Counted from the first letter of the stretch, positions 17,517 through 26,613 are shown. The stretch: 64,000 bases of DNA from Nitrospirillum viridazoti (GCF_007827975.1 NZ_VITT01000008.1); one strand, 5' to 3'. Made by a program: numbers and translations. Notes: generated from the letters alone by a model not told the origin.

Positions 17517-19081
17517 TGCCCGATATCGATGTCGTTTCGCTGTCACGCCTGCAGTTCGGGCTGACGGCCATGTACCATTTCCTGTTCGTGCCGCTGACCC
17601 TGGGCTTGTCCCTGCTGCTGGCCATCATGGAAAGCGTCTATGTCATGACCGGCCGGACCATCTGGCGCGACATGACCAAGTTCTGGGGCCTGCTGTTCGG
17701 CATCAACTTCGCCATGGGCGTGGCCACCGGCATCACCATGGAATTCCAGTTCGGCACGAATTGGGCCTATTACTCCCATTACGTCGGCGACATCTTCGGC
17801 GCGCCGCTGGCCATCGAGGGCCTGATGGCCTTCTTCCTGGAAGCCACCTTCATCGGCCTGTTCTTTTTCGGCTGGAACAAGCTGTCGGCGGTGGGGCACC
17901 TGATGGTGACCTGGCTGGTGGCCCTGGGTAGCAATTTGAGCGCCCTCTGGATCCTGATCGCCAACGGCTGGATGCAGCATCCCGTGGGGGCCACGTTCAA
18001 CACCGACACCATGCGGATGGAGGTGGCGAACTTTGCCGATGTCATCTTCAACCCGGTCGCCCAGGACAAGTTCGTGCACACGGTCAGCGCCGGCTACGTC
18101 ACCGGCGCCGTGTTCGTGCTGGCCGTCAGCGCCCTGTACCTGCTGCGCGGCCGGCACGTGGCCCTGGCGCGCCGCTCGATGACCGTGGCCGCCAGCTTCG
18201 GCCTGGCGGCATCCCTGTCGGTGGTCGTGCTGGGCGACGAAAGCGGCTACACCGCCGGCCAGAACCAGCGCATGAAGCTGGCCGCCATCGAAGCCATGTG
18301 GGAGACGGAGCCGGCGCCGGCCTCCTTCACCGTCGTCGGCTTCCCCGACCAGGCGGGGCACCGCACCAACTACGCGGTTCGCATTCCCTATGTCATGGGC
18401 CTGATCGCCACCCGGTCGATCAGCGAGCCGGTCATGGGCATCAACCAGCTGGTGGAGGTGGCGGCAGACCGTATCCGCAGCGGCATGGTGGCCTATCAGG
18501 CGCTGCAGCGCCTGCGCCAGAACCGCGGCGATACCAATGCCCGGGCAACGTTCGAGGCGCACGTGAATGACCTGGGATACGCCTTGCTGCTGAAGCGCTA
18601 TACCCCGGTGGTGACGGACGCGACGGATGCGCAGATCGTCGCTGCCGCCCATGACACGGTGCCGGCGGTGGCGCCGCTGTTCTGGTCGTTCCGTGTCATG
18701 GTCGGGCTGGGATTCTTCTTCATCGCCCTCTTCGTTACCGCCTTCATCCTGTCGGCCAAACGCCGGCTGGAACATCCGCTGTTCCTGAAGGTGGCGGCGG
18801 CGGCGCTGCCCCTGCCGTGGCTGGCGGCGGAACTGGGCTGGTATGTGGCGGAGGGCGGCCGCCAACCCTGGACCATCGACGGCATCCTGCCGACCTTCCT
18901 GTCCGCCTCGAACATCCCGGCCGCCAACGTCTGGTTCAGCGTGGCGGGCTTCGTCCTGTTCTACAGCGTGCTGGCGGTGGTTGAGCTGTACCTGATGGTC
19001 AAGGTCATCCGCCACGGGCCGCTGGAGACGACATCCGGGCGTCCCGCCCCGCTTCACGCCGTCGTCGCGGCCGGTGAATGA
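17513..19081 (+). CDS. cydA: Cytochrome bd ubiquinol oxidase subunit I
   Basis: 522 residues, normal for CydA. The N-terminal LSRLQFGLTAMYHFLFVPLT carries the haem b595 His ligand, ESGYTAGQNQRMKLAAIEA lies before the quinol Q loop and EGGRQPWTIDG is the GRQPW signature. It holds haems b558, b595 and d, oxidises quinol and reduces oxygen to water at high affinity without pumping protons. It resists sulfide and cyanide in known enzymes, in keeping with the sulfide genes upstream. Two ATG codons in tandem (17513, 17516) are possible starts. Confidence 0.95.
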   Translation: MMPDIDVVSLSRLQFGLTAMYHFLFVPLTLGLSLLLAIMESVYVMTGRTIWRDMTKFWGLLFGINFAMGVATGITMEFQFGTNWAYYSHYVGDIFGAPLAIEGLMAFFLEATFIGLFFFGWNKLSAVGHLMVTWLVALGSNLSALWILIANGWMQHPVGATFNTDTMRMEVANFADVIFNPVAQDKFVHTVSAGYVTGAVFVLAVSALYLLRGRHVALARRSMTVAASFGLAASLSVVVLGDESGYTAGQNQRMKLAAIEAMWETEPAPASFTVVGFPDQAGHRTNYAVRIPYVMGLIATRSISEPVMGINQLVEVAADRIRSGMVAYQALQRLRQNRGDTNARATFEAHVNDLGYALLLKRYTPVVTDATDAQIVAAAHDTVPAVAPLFWSFRVMVGLGFFFIALFVTAFILSAKRRLEHPLFLKVAAAALPLPWLAAELGWYVAEGGRQPWTIDGILPTFLSASNIPAANVWFSVAGFVLFYSVLAVVELYLMVKVIRHGPLETTSGRPAPLHAVVAAGE

Positions 19082-19091
19082 GGATAGCACC

Positions 19092-20231
19092 ATGTTGGAC
19101 TATGAAACTTTGCGTCTGCTGTGGTGGGCGCTGCTGGGCGTGCTCCTGATCGGCTTCGCCGTCATGGATGGCTTCGACCTGGGGGTGGCGGCCTTGTTGC
19201 CCGTCGTCGGCCGGTCGGACATGGACCGGCGGGTCATGATCAACACTGTGGGGCCGGTTTGGGAAGGCAACCAGGTGTGGCTGATCCTGGGAGGCGGCGC
19301 CGTATTTGCCGCTTGGCCCGCCCTCTACGCCACCGCGTTCTCCGGCTTTTACATCGCCATGTTCCTGGTGCTGTGCGCCCTGATCCTGCGGCCGGTGGGC
19401 TTCAAGTTCCGCTCCAAGCTGGAAGGGGCGGTCTGGCGGCGGGCGTGGGACACGGCGCTGATCATCGGCGGCGTGGTGCCGGCGGTGGTATTCGGTGTCG
19501 CTTTCGGCAACGTGTTGCAGGGCGTGCCGTTCCATTTCGATGCCGACCTGCGCGTCACCTACACGGGCGGCTTCTTTGGGCTGCTGAACCCCTTCGCCCT
19601 GCTGTGCGGTCTGGTCAGTCTGGCCATGATCATCATGCACGGCGCCGTCTACCTGGCGGTGAAGACGGACGGGCAGGTGGCGGCGCGGGCGCGCGGGGTG
19701 GTGCCTTGGGCCGTCCTGGCCATGCTGGTGCTGTTCAGCCTGGCGGGGGCGTGGATTGCCCTGGGGATTGACGGCTACGCCGTCACCAGCGCCGTCGTGG
19801 CCGATGGTCCGTCAAACCCTCTGATGAAGACGGTCGAGCGGGCACCAGGCACCTGGCTGGAGAACTACCGGCGCCTGCCACTCAGCCTGATTGTGCCCGC
19901 GCTGGGATATGTCGGCGCCCTGGCCACCTGGGGATTGATCCGTGCCGAGCGGGTGGGGCTGGCCTTCATCACCTCGTCCCTGGCCGTGGCGGGCGTTGTC
20001 GGTACGGCAGGCGTCAGTGCGTTCCCTTTCCTGCTGCCGTCGTCCAGCGACCCCGCCTCCAGCCTGACGGTGTGGGACGCATCGTCATCGCATACCACCC
20101 TGCAGATCATGCTCGTGGCGACGCTGGTCTTCATGCCGTTGATCCTGGCCTACACCGCCTGGGTCTTCCGTGTGCTGCGCGGCCCGGTTCGCGCGCAGGA
20201 CATCACCAATGACGGCGGCGCGTTCTACTGA
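19092..20231 (+). CDS. cydB: Cytochrome bd ubiquinol oxidase subunit II
   Basis: 379 residues with eight or nine predicted membrane helices. It begins MLDYETLRLLWWALLGVLL, followed by MDGFDLGVAALLP and GPVWEGNQVWLILGGGAVF, all strongly conserved in CydB. It lies 10 bases after cydA and 21 bases before cydX. With CydA it forms the heterodimeric quinol oxidase core. A typical start with AGGATAGCACC upstream was selected over an in-frame upstream codon. Confidence 0.95.
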   Translation: MLDYETLRLLWWALLGVLLIGFAVMDGFDLGVAALLPVVGRSDMDRRVMINTVGPVWEGNQVWLILGGGAVFAAWPALYATAFSGFYIAMFLVLCALILRPVGFKFRSKLEGAVWRRAWDTALIIGGVVPAVVFGVAFGNVLQGVPFHFDADLRVTYTGGFFGLLNPFALLCGLVSLAMIIMHGAVYLAVKTDGQVAARARGVVPWAVLAMLVLFSLAGAWIALGIDGYAVTSAVVADGPSNPLMKTVERAPGTWLENYRRLPLSLIVPALGYVGALATWGLIRAERVGLAFITSSLAVAGVVGTAGVSAFPFLLPSSSDPASSLTVWDASSSHTTLQIMLVATLVFMPLILAYTAWVFRVLRGPVRAQDITNDGGAFY

Positions 20232-20252
20232 CGCCCGCGGAGGAGCGAAGCG

Positions 20253-20378
20253 ATGTGGTACTTTAGCTGGATATTGGGCCTTGGATTGGCCTGCGCGTTT
20301 TCCATCCTGAACGCCATGTGGCTGGAACTGTCCGAGGCCGACGGGAAGGTTCGCCCTGACCGGCGGCCCGAGCGATGA
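20253..20378 (+). CDS. cydX: Cytochrome bd accessory subunit CydX
   Basis: 41 residues, beginning MWYFSWILGLGLACAF and continuing with SILNAMWLELSEAD. This is the diagnostic CydX sequence: a single membrane helix with the conserved Trp at the start and the Glu of the WLE segment. It stabilises the haem d site of CydAB. It is preceded by GGAGGAGCGAAG at 8-12 bases. It is too short for ordinary gene calling, but the match is strong and the position after cydB is standard. Confidence 0.93.
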   Translation: MWYFSWILGLGLACAFSILNAMWLELSEADGKVRPDRRPER

Positions 20379-20414
20379 ACGCTGTGATGTGCGAGGTGGG
20401 CAAGGGGCCCGTGA

Positions 20415-20565
20415 CGGAAGGCGGTTGGCCGATACCAGGCCACACAGCATCTGGCCGTGCTGCGGAAAGATAGCCTAGTGAAAGCCCGCCGGGATGGGGC
20501 GTTTATTTGCTACTCGATTACGGATGATGACATGCGTGCCATAGTGTCCGACCCGGTCAGGATCA
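20415..20565 (+). pseudogene. Remnant of an ArsR-type helix-turn-helix regulator
   Basis: Translation in one frame gives ATQHLAVLRKDSLVKARRDG then AFICYSITDDDMRAIVSDPV, the recognition helix, wing and C-terminal helix of an ArsR/SmtB repressor. The N-terminal half is missing: an in-frame TGA (20412) precedes it and no start codon with homology is present. Downstream the frame continues into unrelated sequence. It looks like a decayed or truncated paralogue of the persulfide repressor at 13208, whose equivalent reads SQHLALLRREGLVGARRDG. A functional short protein from a start at 20457 is unlikely since it would lack the DNA-binding helix. Confidence 0.6.
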
Positions 20566-20590
20566 GCAGCCAGTCGAGGAAGCTCGCGTT

Positions 20591-20665
20591 CAACCAGACG
20601 CAAGTATCGTTGGTTGCGTGCCCCCGCAACCAAACACCCCCCGCCCGCATAACGCCGGCGGGGGG
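20591..20665. terminator. Double hairpin, probable bidirectional terminator
   Basis: Two strong hairpins lie between the cydX side (plus) and the RNA methyltransferase gene (minus, ending 20717). The first pairs 20610-20618 with 20625-20633 (9 bp around GGTTGCG/CGCAACC). The second pairs CCCCCCGCC (20637-20645) with GGCGGGGGG (20657-20665) and is followed by CTTT. A competing pairing of CAACCA (20591-20596) with TGGTTG (20611-20616) is possible, so the first hairpin has an alternative fold. Confidence 0.6.
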
Positions 20666-20716
20666 CTTTGGGGGCCCTTGGGCGATCGCTCGGGACAGAA
20701 AGCCGGACGGCGGCGC

Positions 20717-21832
20717 TCAGGCCAGAGGCGCCGTCCGGTACAGGATCACCTTAATGCCGCCATGCAGCACCGGCGCGCCGGTGGGGAGGAAGGAGAGGTC
20801 GGTCACTTTGGCCAGGGCCGGTTCATTGGTGATGATGCCGACGCGCCAGCCGTGGAAGCGCTCGCGCAGTACCTTGCCCAGACTGCCGTACAGGGCATAG
20901 AGCTGCTTGGTGTCGCCGATGCGCCCGCCATAGGGCGGGTTGACGATGACCAGGCCGGGCGGACCGTCGGGCGGGGTCAGGTCGCTGATGGCTTGACGGC
21001 GGAAGTCGGTCCAGTCCGCCACGCCGGCCCGCGCCGCGTTGTCCTGGCTCATCTTCACGGCGCCGGCGTCGCGGTCGCTGCCATGGAAGCGCACGGTTGG
21101 TGCGGTAAGGGCTACGGAGGCTTTCAGCGCGTCCCAGGCGGCGGCATCGAACCCCGCGAGCTTCTCGAAGGCGAAGGACCGGGAACGGCCAGGCTTCAGG
21201 CCGGCGGCAATCTCCGCCGCCTCGATCACGAAGGTACCCGAGCCGCACATGGGGTCGACCACGGGCTCATGGCCGTCATAGCCGCACTGGTGCAGGAACA
21301 GGGCGGCCATGGTCTCCCGCATGGGGGCCTTGTTCACCGCTTCCTTATGGCCGCGCTTGTGCAATGACTCGCCCGATGTGTCGATGCTGAAGGTGCAGAG
21401 GTCGTCGTCGATGCGGGCCTTGATGACGATCTCGGCATCGTCCGCGATGGGTGCGCCCAACTCCTCCGATAGGGCGCGGGTGATGCGCTCCGCCGCGGCG
21501 CCGGCGTGGTAGATGCGGGACTTGGTGCAACTGGCTTCCACCTTCACCGGCACGTCCGGCCGCAGGAAGTCCGCCCAGGGGAAGCGGCGGGCGCGCTTGT
21601 CCAACTGCGCCAGGTGCAGGGCGCGGAAGGATCCGATGCGCACCAGCACGCGGGTGGCGCCGCGCAGGTCCAGGTTGGCGCGCCAGACCTCCGTCCAGCC
21701 GCCCCGGGTGCTGACACCGCCCTTGCCGGGCTGCGGGTCGGTGAAGCCGGCCGCCGTCATCTCCGCGCACAGCGCAGATTCCAGGCCGGGTGTGGTCACC
21801 ACGTAGATGTCAAAGTCGTCGCGCTCGTCCAT
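20717..21832 (-). CDS. THUMP-domain class I RNA methyltransferase (RlmL/RlmK-N type)
   Basis: 371 residues. It starts MDERDDFDIYVVTTPGLESA, the typical ferredoxin-like plus THUMP start of the YcbY/RlmL N-terminal methyltransferase. The SAM site is DPMCGSGTFVIEAAEIA and the catalytic motif is NPPYGGRIG, used for N2-methylation of guanine in 23S rRNA in the family. It is a stand-alone gene, between a terminator and an oppositely reading non-coding gap. The exact target nucleotide is inferred from family only. Confidence 0.88.
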   Translation of the reverse strand: MDERDDFDIYVVTTPGLESALCAEMTAAGFTDPQPGKGGVSTRGGWTEVWRANLDLRGATRVLVRIGSFRALHLAQLDKRARRFPWADFLRPDVPVKVEASCTKSRIYHAGAAAERITRALSEELGAPIADDAEIVIKARIDDDLCTFSIDTSGESLHKRGHKEAVNKAPMRETMAALFLHQCGYDGHEPVVDPMCGSGTFVIEAAEIAAGLKPGRSRSFAFEKLAGFDAAAWDALKASVALTAPTVRFHGSDRDAGAVKMSQDNAARAGVADWTDFRRQAISDLTPPDGPPGLVIVNPPYGGRIGDTKQLYALYGSLGKVLRERFHGWRVGIITNEPALAKVTDLSFLPTGAPVLHGGIKVILYRTAPLA

Positions 21833-21907
21833 GGCGCTTTGATATCGCGCCGCCCCTGAACCGGCGAGGGCTTTCTCGCCATGGCTTCCGTGCCGGCGGG
21901 GCGGGGT

Positions 21908-23386
21908 TCAAGATTGGGACGGTCCGAACCAGGTGGTCAGCACCGCCTTCAGATCCCGGTCATCCGGTTGCCCCACCCAGGCCACATACCCATCGGGGCG
22001 GATCAGTACGCTGGCCGGAGCGGGGACGGGGCCAAGTGCTGGTAATTCCCACAGCCCGTCATAGCTGGCGTCGACCCTCTGGAGCCGCTCGCCCCAGGGA
22101 GTGAGGTCGATGCCAGTGTCCGGTCCGAGGGTCAGGAACACCGGCCGCGCCTGGTGCAGGTATGTATAAAGCCGGCGCGGGCCATCGGCCGTGATCAGGT
22201 CAAGGTCGGGCATGCGGCGCCCCAGCAGCGGATGGCCGTCGCCCAGGTCATAACGAACGGCCAAGCCCGATATCTGCGCGGCGACGTGCTGGCGCGGGGC
22301 GTCCATGGCCATGAATTCCGAGATGAGCTGGCCCAGGGCCTTGGAGCGGTCATCCTGGCGCTGCAGCGCCACGGTGGCCATGGTGATGAGCAGCACCCGT
22401 GCCGCCACTGGGTGCCGTTCGTGGTGATATGTGTCCAGCAGGGTGGCAGGTGCTGTCCCCTTGACCACCTGGGCCAGTTTCCAGCCCAGGTTCACCGCGT
22501 CCTGCACCCCGATATTCAAACCTTGCCCGCCCATCGGGGGATGGACATGCGCTGCGTCGCCGGCGAGCAGCACCCGGCGGTCGCGGTAGGCGGCGGCCTG
22601 CCGCGCCATATCGGTGAACCGGGAAATCCAGGTCGGGCTGTGAATGCCGTAATCGGTGCCATAGATGGCGATCAGAGCCTGCCTCACCTCATCGAGGGTG
22701 GGTTGTCCGCCTGACTTGAGCTCCCGCTCGGTCAACACGATGCGGGCACGGCTGGCATCCTCCATCTTGCCCATTCCATGGGTGCCGGTGGCGTCGGCGC
22801 GAAAGCCCCATTCGGGCTCCTCCGTCCATTCGGCCTCGGCGATCAGCCAGCTTTTGGTCGCGTCCCAGCCGGGGAAGTCGATGCTCGCCCCTTTACGGAC
22901 GAGGCTGCGCCCGCCGTCGCAGCCGATGAGATATCCGGCGCGCAGCCGCCCCCCATCGGACAGCGCGACATCGACGCCTTCCCCGTCCTGCGTGAAGCCC
23001 GTGACCTCACGTCCCCGCAGAATGGTCACGCCGAGTTCGCCGGCCCAGTCGGCCAACAGGCGCTCAATGTGGTTCTGCGACAGGGCCAGGAAGTATCTGT
23101 GCCGGGTGGGAAGGTCCCTGAGATCCAAGGTGGGACCGTGGAAATGGCCGACCGGATGGGTTTGCCCCAGCTCAAGGAAGCGATCGGCGACGCCGCGCTG
23201 GTCCAGCACCTCGATGGTGCGGATGTGCAGGCCGCCGGCCCGCATCCCCGCCAGATCCTGATTGGGGCGGCGCTCGACCACGATCGGGTCGACGCCCGCC
23301 AGGGCCAGTTCGGCGGCCAGCATCAGCCCCGTGGGGCCGCCACCGGCGATGACCACCGCATGATTCTGTCGCGTGCCCTTGTCCAT
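21908..23386 (-). CDS. FAD-dependent aromatic monooxygenase (rifampicin-monooxygenase/PHBH-like)
   Basis: 492 residues. The dinucleotide fold is VVIAGGGPTGLMLAAELALA, the DG motif is GYLIGCDGGRSLVRK, and the second FAD motif is RVLLAGDAAHVHPPMGGQGL then NIGVQDAVNLGWKLA. The C-terminal thioredoxin-like part begins near HQARPVFLTLGPD. The overall plan resembles class A hydroxylases such as rifampicin monooxygenase and polyketide hydroxylases. It would hydroxylate an aromatic compound with NAD(P)H and oxygen. A TetR gene lies 132 bases upstream on the same strand and could control it. The substrate is not predictable. Confidence 0.85.
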   Translation of the reverse strand: MDKGTRQNHAVVIAGGGPTGLMLAAELALAGVDPIVVERRPNQDLAGMRAGGLHIRTIEVLDQRGVADRFLELGQTHPVGHFHGPTLDLRDLPTRHRYFLALSQNHIERLLADWAGELGVTILRGREVTGFTQDGEGVDVALSDGGRLRAGYLIGCDGGRSLVRKGASIDFPGWDATKSWLIAEAEWTEEPEWGFRADATGTHGMGKMEDASRARIVLTERELKSGGQPTLDEVRQALIAIYGTDYGIHSPTWISRFTDMARQAAAYRDRRVLLAGDAAHVHPPMGGQGLNIGVQDAVNLGWKLAQVVKGTAPATLLDTYHHERHPVAARVLLITMATVALQRQDDRSKALGQLISEFMAMDAPRQHVAAQISGLAVRYDLGDGHPLLGRRMPDLDLITADGPRRLYTYLHQARPVFLTLGPDTGIDLTPWGERLQRVDASYDGLWELPALGPVPAPASVLIRPDGYVAWVGQPDDRDLKAVLTTWFGPSQS

Positions 23387-23518
23387 CTGCCCGGCCTCCT
23401 TGTTTCAGAGGGCGGGACTTTATGAATCGGCGAGGCGATCAGGCAATTCTTGAACTCAACTCTTTCAACGCCATCTATAAGTTGAGCGGAGGCAGGGCCA
23501 CCCGCTCGACCCTCACGT

Positions 23519-24214
23519 CTATGGCCGCTGCTGTGGGGCCTGAAGCAGCGCGTACAGGCAGTGCGAGGCCGCGCGCCGCGCCTCTTCCTCGGTGATGGCC
23601 GCCGCCGCCGGGTCCGTTCGCCGCCGCATCGCCAGCCAGCTGATCGCTTCGATACCGGAACGAGCCAGGGCCTCCGCCGGTCCATCACCCGCATATCGGC
23701 GGGCGAACCAAGTTACGATATCGGCGAGATAGGGCGCGCGGTACTGCTGGGTGAAGGCCGTTTTCAGGCTGGGGATGTCGTTGGCGGTACGGTCGAAGAG
23801 GATGATCAAACGCCAGGTGGCGGCCAGGAAGTCGTATAGTTCGGTCGCGATCCCCGCCGCCTCATTCTCAAGCAAGGACATAGGCGAGGGATGGTCAAGG
23901 GCTGCCCGCAGCGCCGGCCAGCGCGGCCAGGAATGGACGATGGTCTCGATCGACAGGACTGTTTCCACGAGATCGCCCACCGCCACCGGCATTGGCAGAC
24001 CGTCCAGCGACATGCCCGCGGCATGCAGCGCCGCGATATGGAACAGGGCTTCCTTGCTTTCGACATAGCGGTAGGCGGCGGAGGGCGACATGCCCAGTCC
24101 CGCCCCGATGTCCGACATCTGGGTCAGGCGAAAGCCGCGCTGGGTGAAACACTGCAACCCCGCCTCGGCGATCTCACGGAGCGGGCGTAATCCCAACCGG
24201 CTCGATCTGCGCAT
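23519..24214 (-). CDS. TetR-family transcriptional regulator
   Basis: 231 residues. The N-terminal helix-turn-helix reads EAGLQCFTQRGFRLTQMSDI followed by GMSPSAAYRYVESKEALFHI, the TetR recognition helix. The C-terminal ligand domain is family-variable. It precedes the FAD monooxygenase on the minus strand and lies 245 bases from the divergent hydrolase gene. An imperfect palindrome TGAGTG-N11-CACTCA (24409-24431) in that gap is a candidate operator for it. Confidence 0.87.
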   Translation of the reverse strand: MRRSSRLGLRPLREIAEAGLQCFTQRGFRLTQMSDIGAGLGMSPSAAYRYVESKEALFHIAALHAAGMSLDGLPMPVAVGDLVETVLSIETIVHSWPRWPALRAALDHPSPMSLLENEAAGIATELYDFLAATWRLIILFDRTANDIPSLKTAFTQQYRAPYLADIVTWFARRYAGDGPAEALARSGIEAISWLAMRRRTDPAAAAITEEEARRAASHCLYALLQAPQQRP

Positions 24215-24408
24215 CTCTCACCCTCCGTCCCCCCGAGCCATCTCATGTCCACCCTGGCGAGCAGGACCGGATTATGTCGGCGGCGGGGGAGAATAGCCGA
24301 CGGTTCCTTGGCCGTCCTTCATGAACATCGCCAAGCCCCTATGACACCAGTGGAAAGCAGCCGAACGGCAGGAGGATATCGGCAAAGGGGCTTGTCCAGG
24401 CGGCGCCA

Positions 24409-24431
24409 TGAGTGTATCAGTGAATCACTCA
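24409..24431. promoter_or_regulatory. Palindrome between TetR gene and hydrolase gene
   Basis: TGAGTG-N11-CACTCA followed by an AT-rich tract (ATTAAAAA), 29 bases upstream of the hydrolase start at 24460. The position suits an operator for the divergent TetR-family regulator. It could instead be a stem-loop in the leader of the hydrolase message. No consensus supports a specific factor. Confidence 0.35.
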
Positions 24432-24459
24432 ATTAAAAACCTGCGACGGTGGGGCGAAA

Positions 24460-25566
24460 TTGATCCTGAAACAGCTGAGCCCAACCCATCTTCCATGGGC
24501 CCCTTTCCTTTGGGCCGCCCTTCTATGGGGCGCCGTGCCCGCCGCTGACGCCGCCCCCGTCGGCTTGGCCCACCGCGAGGTGCCGCTTGCCAGCGCGGCG
24601 GCGCGGCGGAGCGATCATCGGCCCGTTCTGGATGTCACGATCTGGTATCCGGCGGCGGAGGGAACGGCGCAGGAGGAGATGGATATCGGGCCGCCGGGCC
24701 AGGCGTTGCTGGTGGGCGGGCTGGCCGCCATCAACGCCGTTCCGGCGCCCGGGGCGCATCCGGTCGTCCTGCTGTCCCCCGGCTTCGGTGGCAGCGCTGA
24801 GGATTTGTCCTGGCTGGGTGGTGGATTGGCGGCGCGCGGCTTCGTCGTCGTCGGTGTCAGCCACCCCGGCAACAACGCGCTGGACCGCTCCCCGGTGGGT
24901 GGAACCGCCTGGTGGGAGCGGCCGCGCGACCTGATCGCCGCCGCGCGTGCCATGGCCACCGACCCGGCGCTGGGCCCACACCTCGACATGGGGCATGTCG
25001 GCGCGGCCGGTTTTTCCATGGGTGGCATGACGGCGCTGGCCCTGGGCGGCGCCGTCATCGATCCCGGACATTTCGATGATTTCTGCGCCACCCGTCCGGC
25101 GGACCAGGTTTGCGACACGGCCCCGGAAACGCCGGATGCCCCGCATGTCACCCAGCGCGACGGCATCCATCTGCTGGGGTTGGACCAGGCGGCCGACCGG
25201 GCATCGGACGGAGCGGCCTTTCCAGGCTTGCGCGCCATCCTGGCCATCGCGCCGCCCGTGCAGATGCTGTCGCCGGAAAGCCTGGGGCGCGTAACCGCCC
25301 GGACCACCCTGGTGGTGGGGGACAGCGATCCGCTGGTGCCCGCCGCCACCGAGGCGGGGGTGGCGGCGCGCTTGGTCAAGGACGCGCGATTGGTGATGGT
25401 GCCGGGGGCGGCCCACTACAGCTTCGTGGGCATCTGCACCCCCCATGGCCGGACGGTGCTCAAACTTTGTGAGTGGGCACCAGAGGCGGAGCGTGCCCAT
25501 GCGACCGCCCTGGCGGAGGCGGCGCGTCTGTTCCAAGGCACGCTGTCACCGGGTGGGCAGCCCTAA
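24460..25566 (+). CDS. Secreted alpha/beta hydrolase (dienelactone hydrolase/PAF-acetylhydrolase-like)
   Basis: 368 residues. A signal peptide around FLWAALLWGAVPAADAAPVG directs export. The fold contains the oxyanion region VVLLSPGFGGSAEDLSW, nucleophile elbow GFSMGGM with catalytic Ser, the acid in VVGDSDPLVP and the His in PGAAHYSF. It likely cleaves an ester or lactone in the periplasm. The start codon is TTG with a weak upstream GGGGCG; a later start would cut the signal peptide. It runs toward the amidohydrolase gene 96 bases downstream. The substrate is unknown. Confidence 0.78.
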   Translation: MILKQLSPTHLPWAPFLWAALLWGAVPAADAAPVGLAHREVPLASAAARRSDHRPVLDVTIWYPAAEGTAQEEMDIGPPGQALLVGGLAAINAVPAPGAHPVVLLSPGFGGSAEDLSWLGGGLAARGFVVVGVSHPGNNALDRSPVGGTAWWERPRDLIAAARAMATDPALGPHLDMGHVGAAGFSMGGMTALALGGAVIDPGHFDDFCATRPADQVCDTAPETPDAPHVTQRDGIHLLGLDQAADRASDGAAFPGLRAILAIAPPVQMLSPESLGRVTARTTLVVGDSDPLVPAATEAGVAARLVKDARLVMVPGAAHYSFVGICTPHGRTVLKLCEWAPEAERAHATALAEAARLFQGTLSPGGQP

Positions 25567-25662
25567 CTGGCCCTTTCGCCCAGGCGGCGCCCATTACATC
25601 CTGCGGTGGCGGCTGGCCCGCCTTGCCAGTTCTCAACGACAATAAATCCCGGGAGGAATTAA

Positions 25663-26613
25663 ATGCAGAGCGGTCGTAGGGATTTCCTGAAGCTCGGCGG
25701 CGGCACCTTGGCCATGCTGGCCTTGCCGCAACCCCTGATGGCCGCGCCGGCGGCCAACCCGCCCATCATCGATGTCCACCTGCACGCCTATCCGGCGTCG
25801 ATGCGCTTCGAAAACCCCATCGTCAACCCCATCACCGGGGCCAAGAGCCCCATCAAGACCGGGGCCGACCACTTGACGGCTTGCCTGGCGGAGATGAAGC
25901 GCCTGAACGTAGTCAGGGGCGTGGTCAGCGGCGGCGACGGCGACCGGTTGCAGGCGGCCGTGGATTGGTACGACCGGGACGCCGGCCGCATCCTGGTGGG
26001 CGCCGGCATCCGCGGATCGGCGGACACGCCCCTGCCGCCGCTGGAGGAGCTGCGCAAGCTGCATGCGCAGGGCAAGCTGCAGGTGCTGGGGGAACTGACG
26101 TCACAGTATGCCGGCCTGCCGTTGAGCGACCCGCAGTACGACCCCTACCTGTCCCTGGCGGAAGAACTGGACATTCCGGTGGCCTTGCACACCGGCACCA
26201 TGCCCGAGGGCACCACCTTCGACCCCTGCTGCCGTACCGCCCGGGCCCGCTTCGGCAATCCCGAATATGTCGAGGAGGCGCTGAACAAGCATCCCAAGCT
26301 GCGCCTGAACCTCATGCATTGCGGCTGGCCCTATCTGGAAGACACCATGGCCATGCTGATGCTGTATCCCAATGTCTATGCGGATACGGGCGCCATCGAC
26401 TGGCTGCTGCCACGGCCGGCCTTCAATGACTATCTGAAGGCCCTGGTCGACGCCGGATTCGGCAAGCGCATCATGTTCGGCACGGACCAGATGTATTGGC
26501 CCGATGCCATCGGTCTGGCCGTCGACCGCATCAAATCCGCCCCCTTCCTGACGGAGGACCAGAGGCGGGACATCTTCTACAACAACGCCGTCCGCTTCTA
26601 CAAACTGGGCTGA
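25663..26613 (+). CDS. Tat-exported amidohydrolase-family metal-dependent hydrolase (TIM barrel)
   Basis: 316 residues. It opens with a twin-arginine signal, SGRRDFLKLGGGTLAMLAL, so it is exported folded. The catalytic barrel has the DVHLHAYP (HxH) metal motif, VALHTGTMPEG, NLMHCGWPY and FGTDQMYWPD, matching the amidohydrolase 2 group (ACMS decarboxylase-like). It would hydrolyse or decarboxylate a small substrate with a divalent metal. The start is preceded by GGGAGGAATTAA. It ends 50 bases before the convergent secretion transporter gene. Confidence 0.83.
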   Translation: MQSGRRDFLKLGGGTLAMLALPQPLMAAPAANPPIIDVHLHAYPASMRFENPIVNPITGAKSPIKTGADHLTACLAEMKRLNVVRGVVSGGDGDRLQAAVDWYDRDAGRILVGAGIRGSADTPLPPLEELRKLHAQGKLQVLGELTSQYAGLPLSDPQYDPYLSLAEELDIPVALHTGTMPEGTTFDPCCRTARARFGNPEYVEEALNKHPKLRLNLMHCGWPYLEDTMAMLMLYPNVYADTGAIDWLLPRPAFNDYLKALVDAGFGKRIMFGTDQMYWPDAIGLAVDRIKSAPFLTEDQRRDIFYNNAVRFYKLG

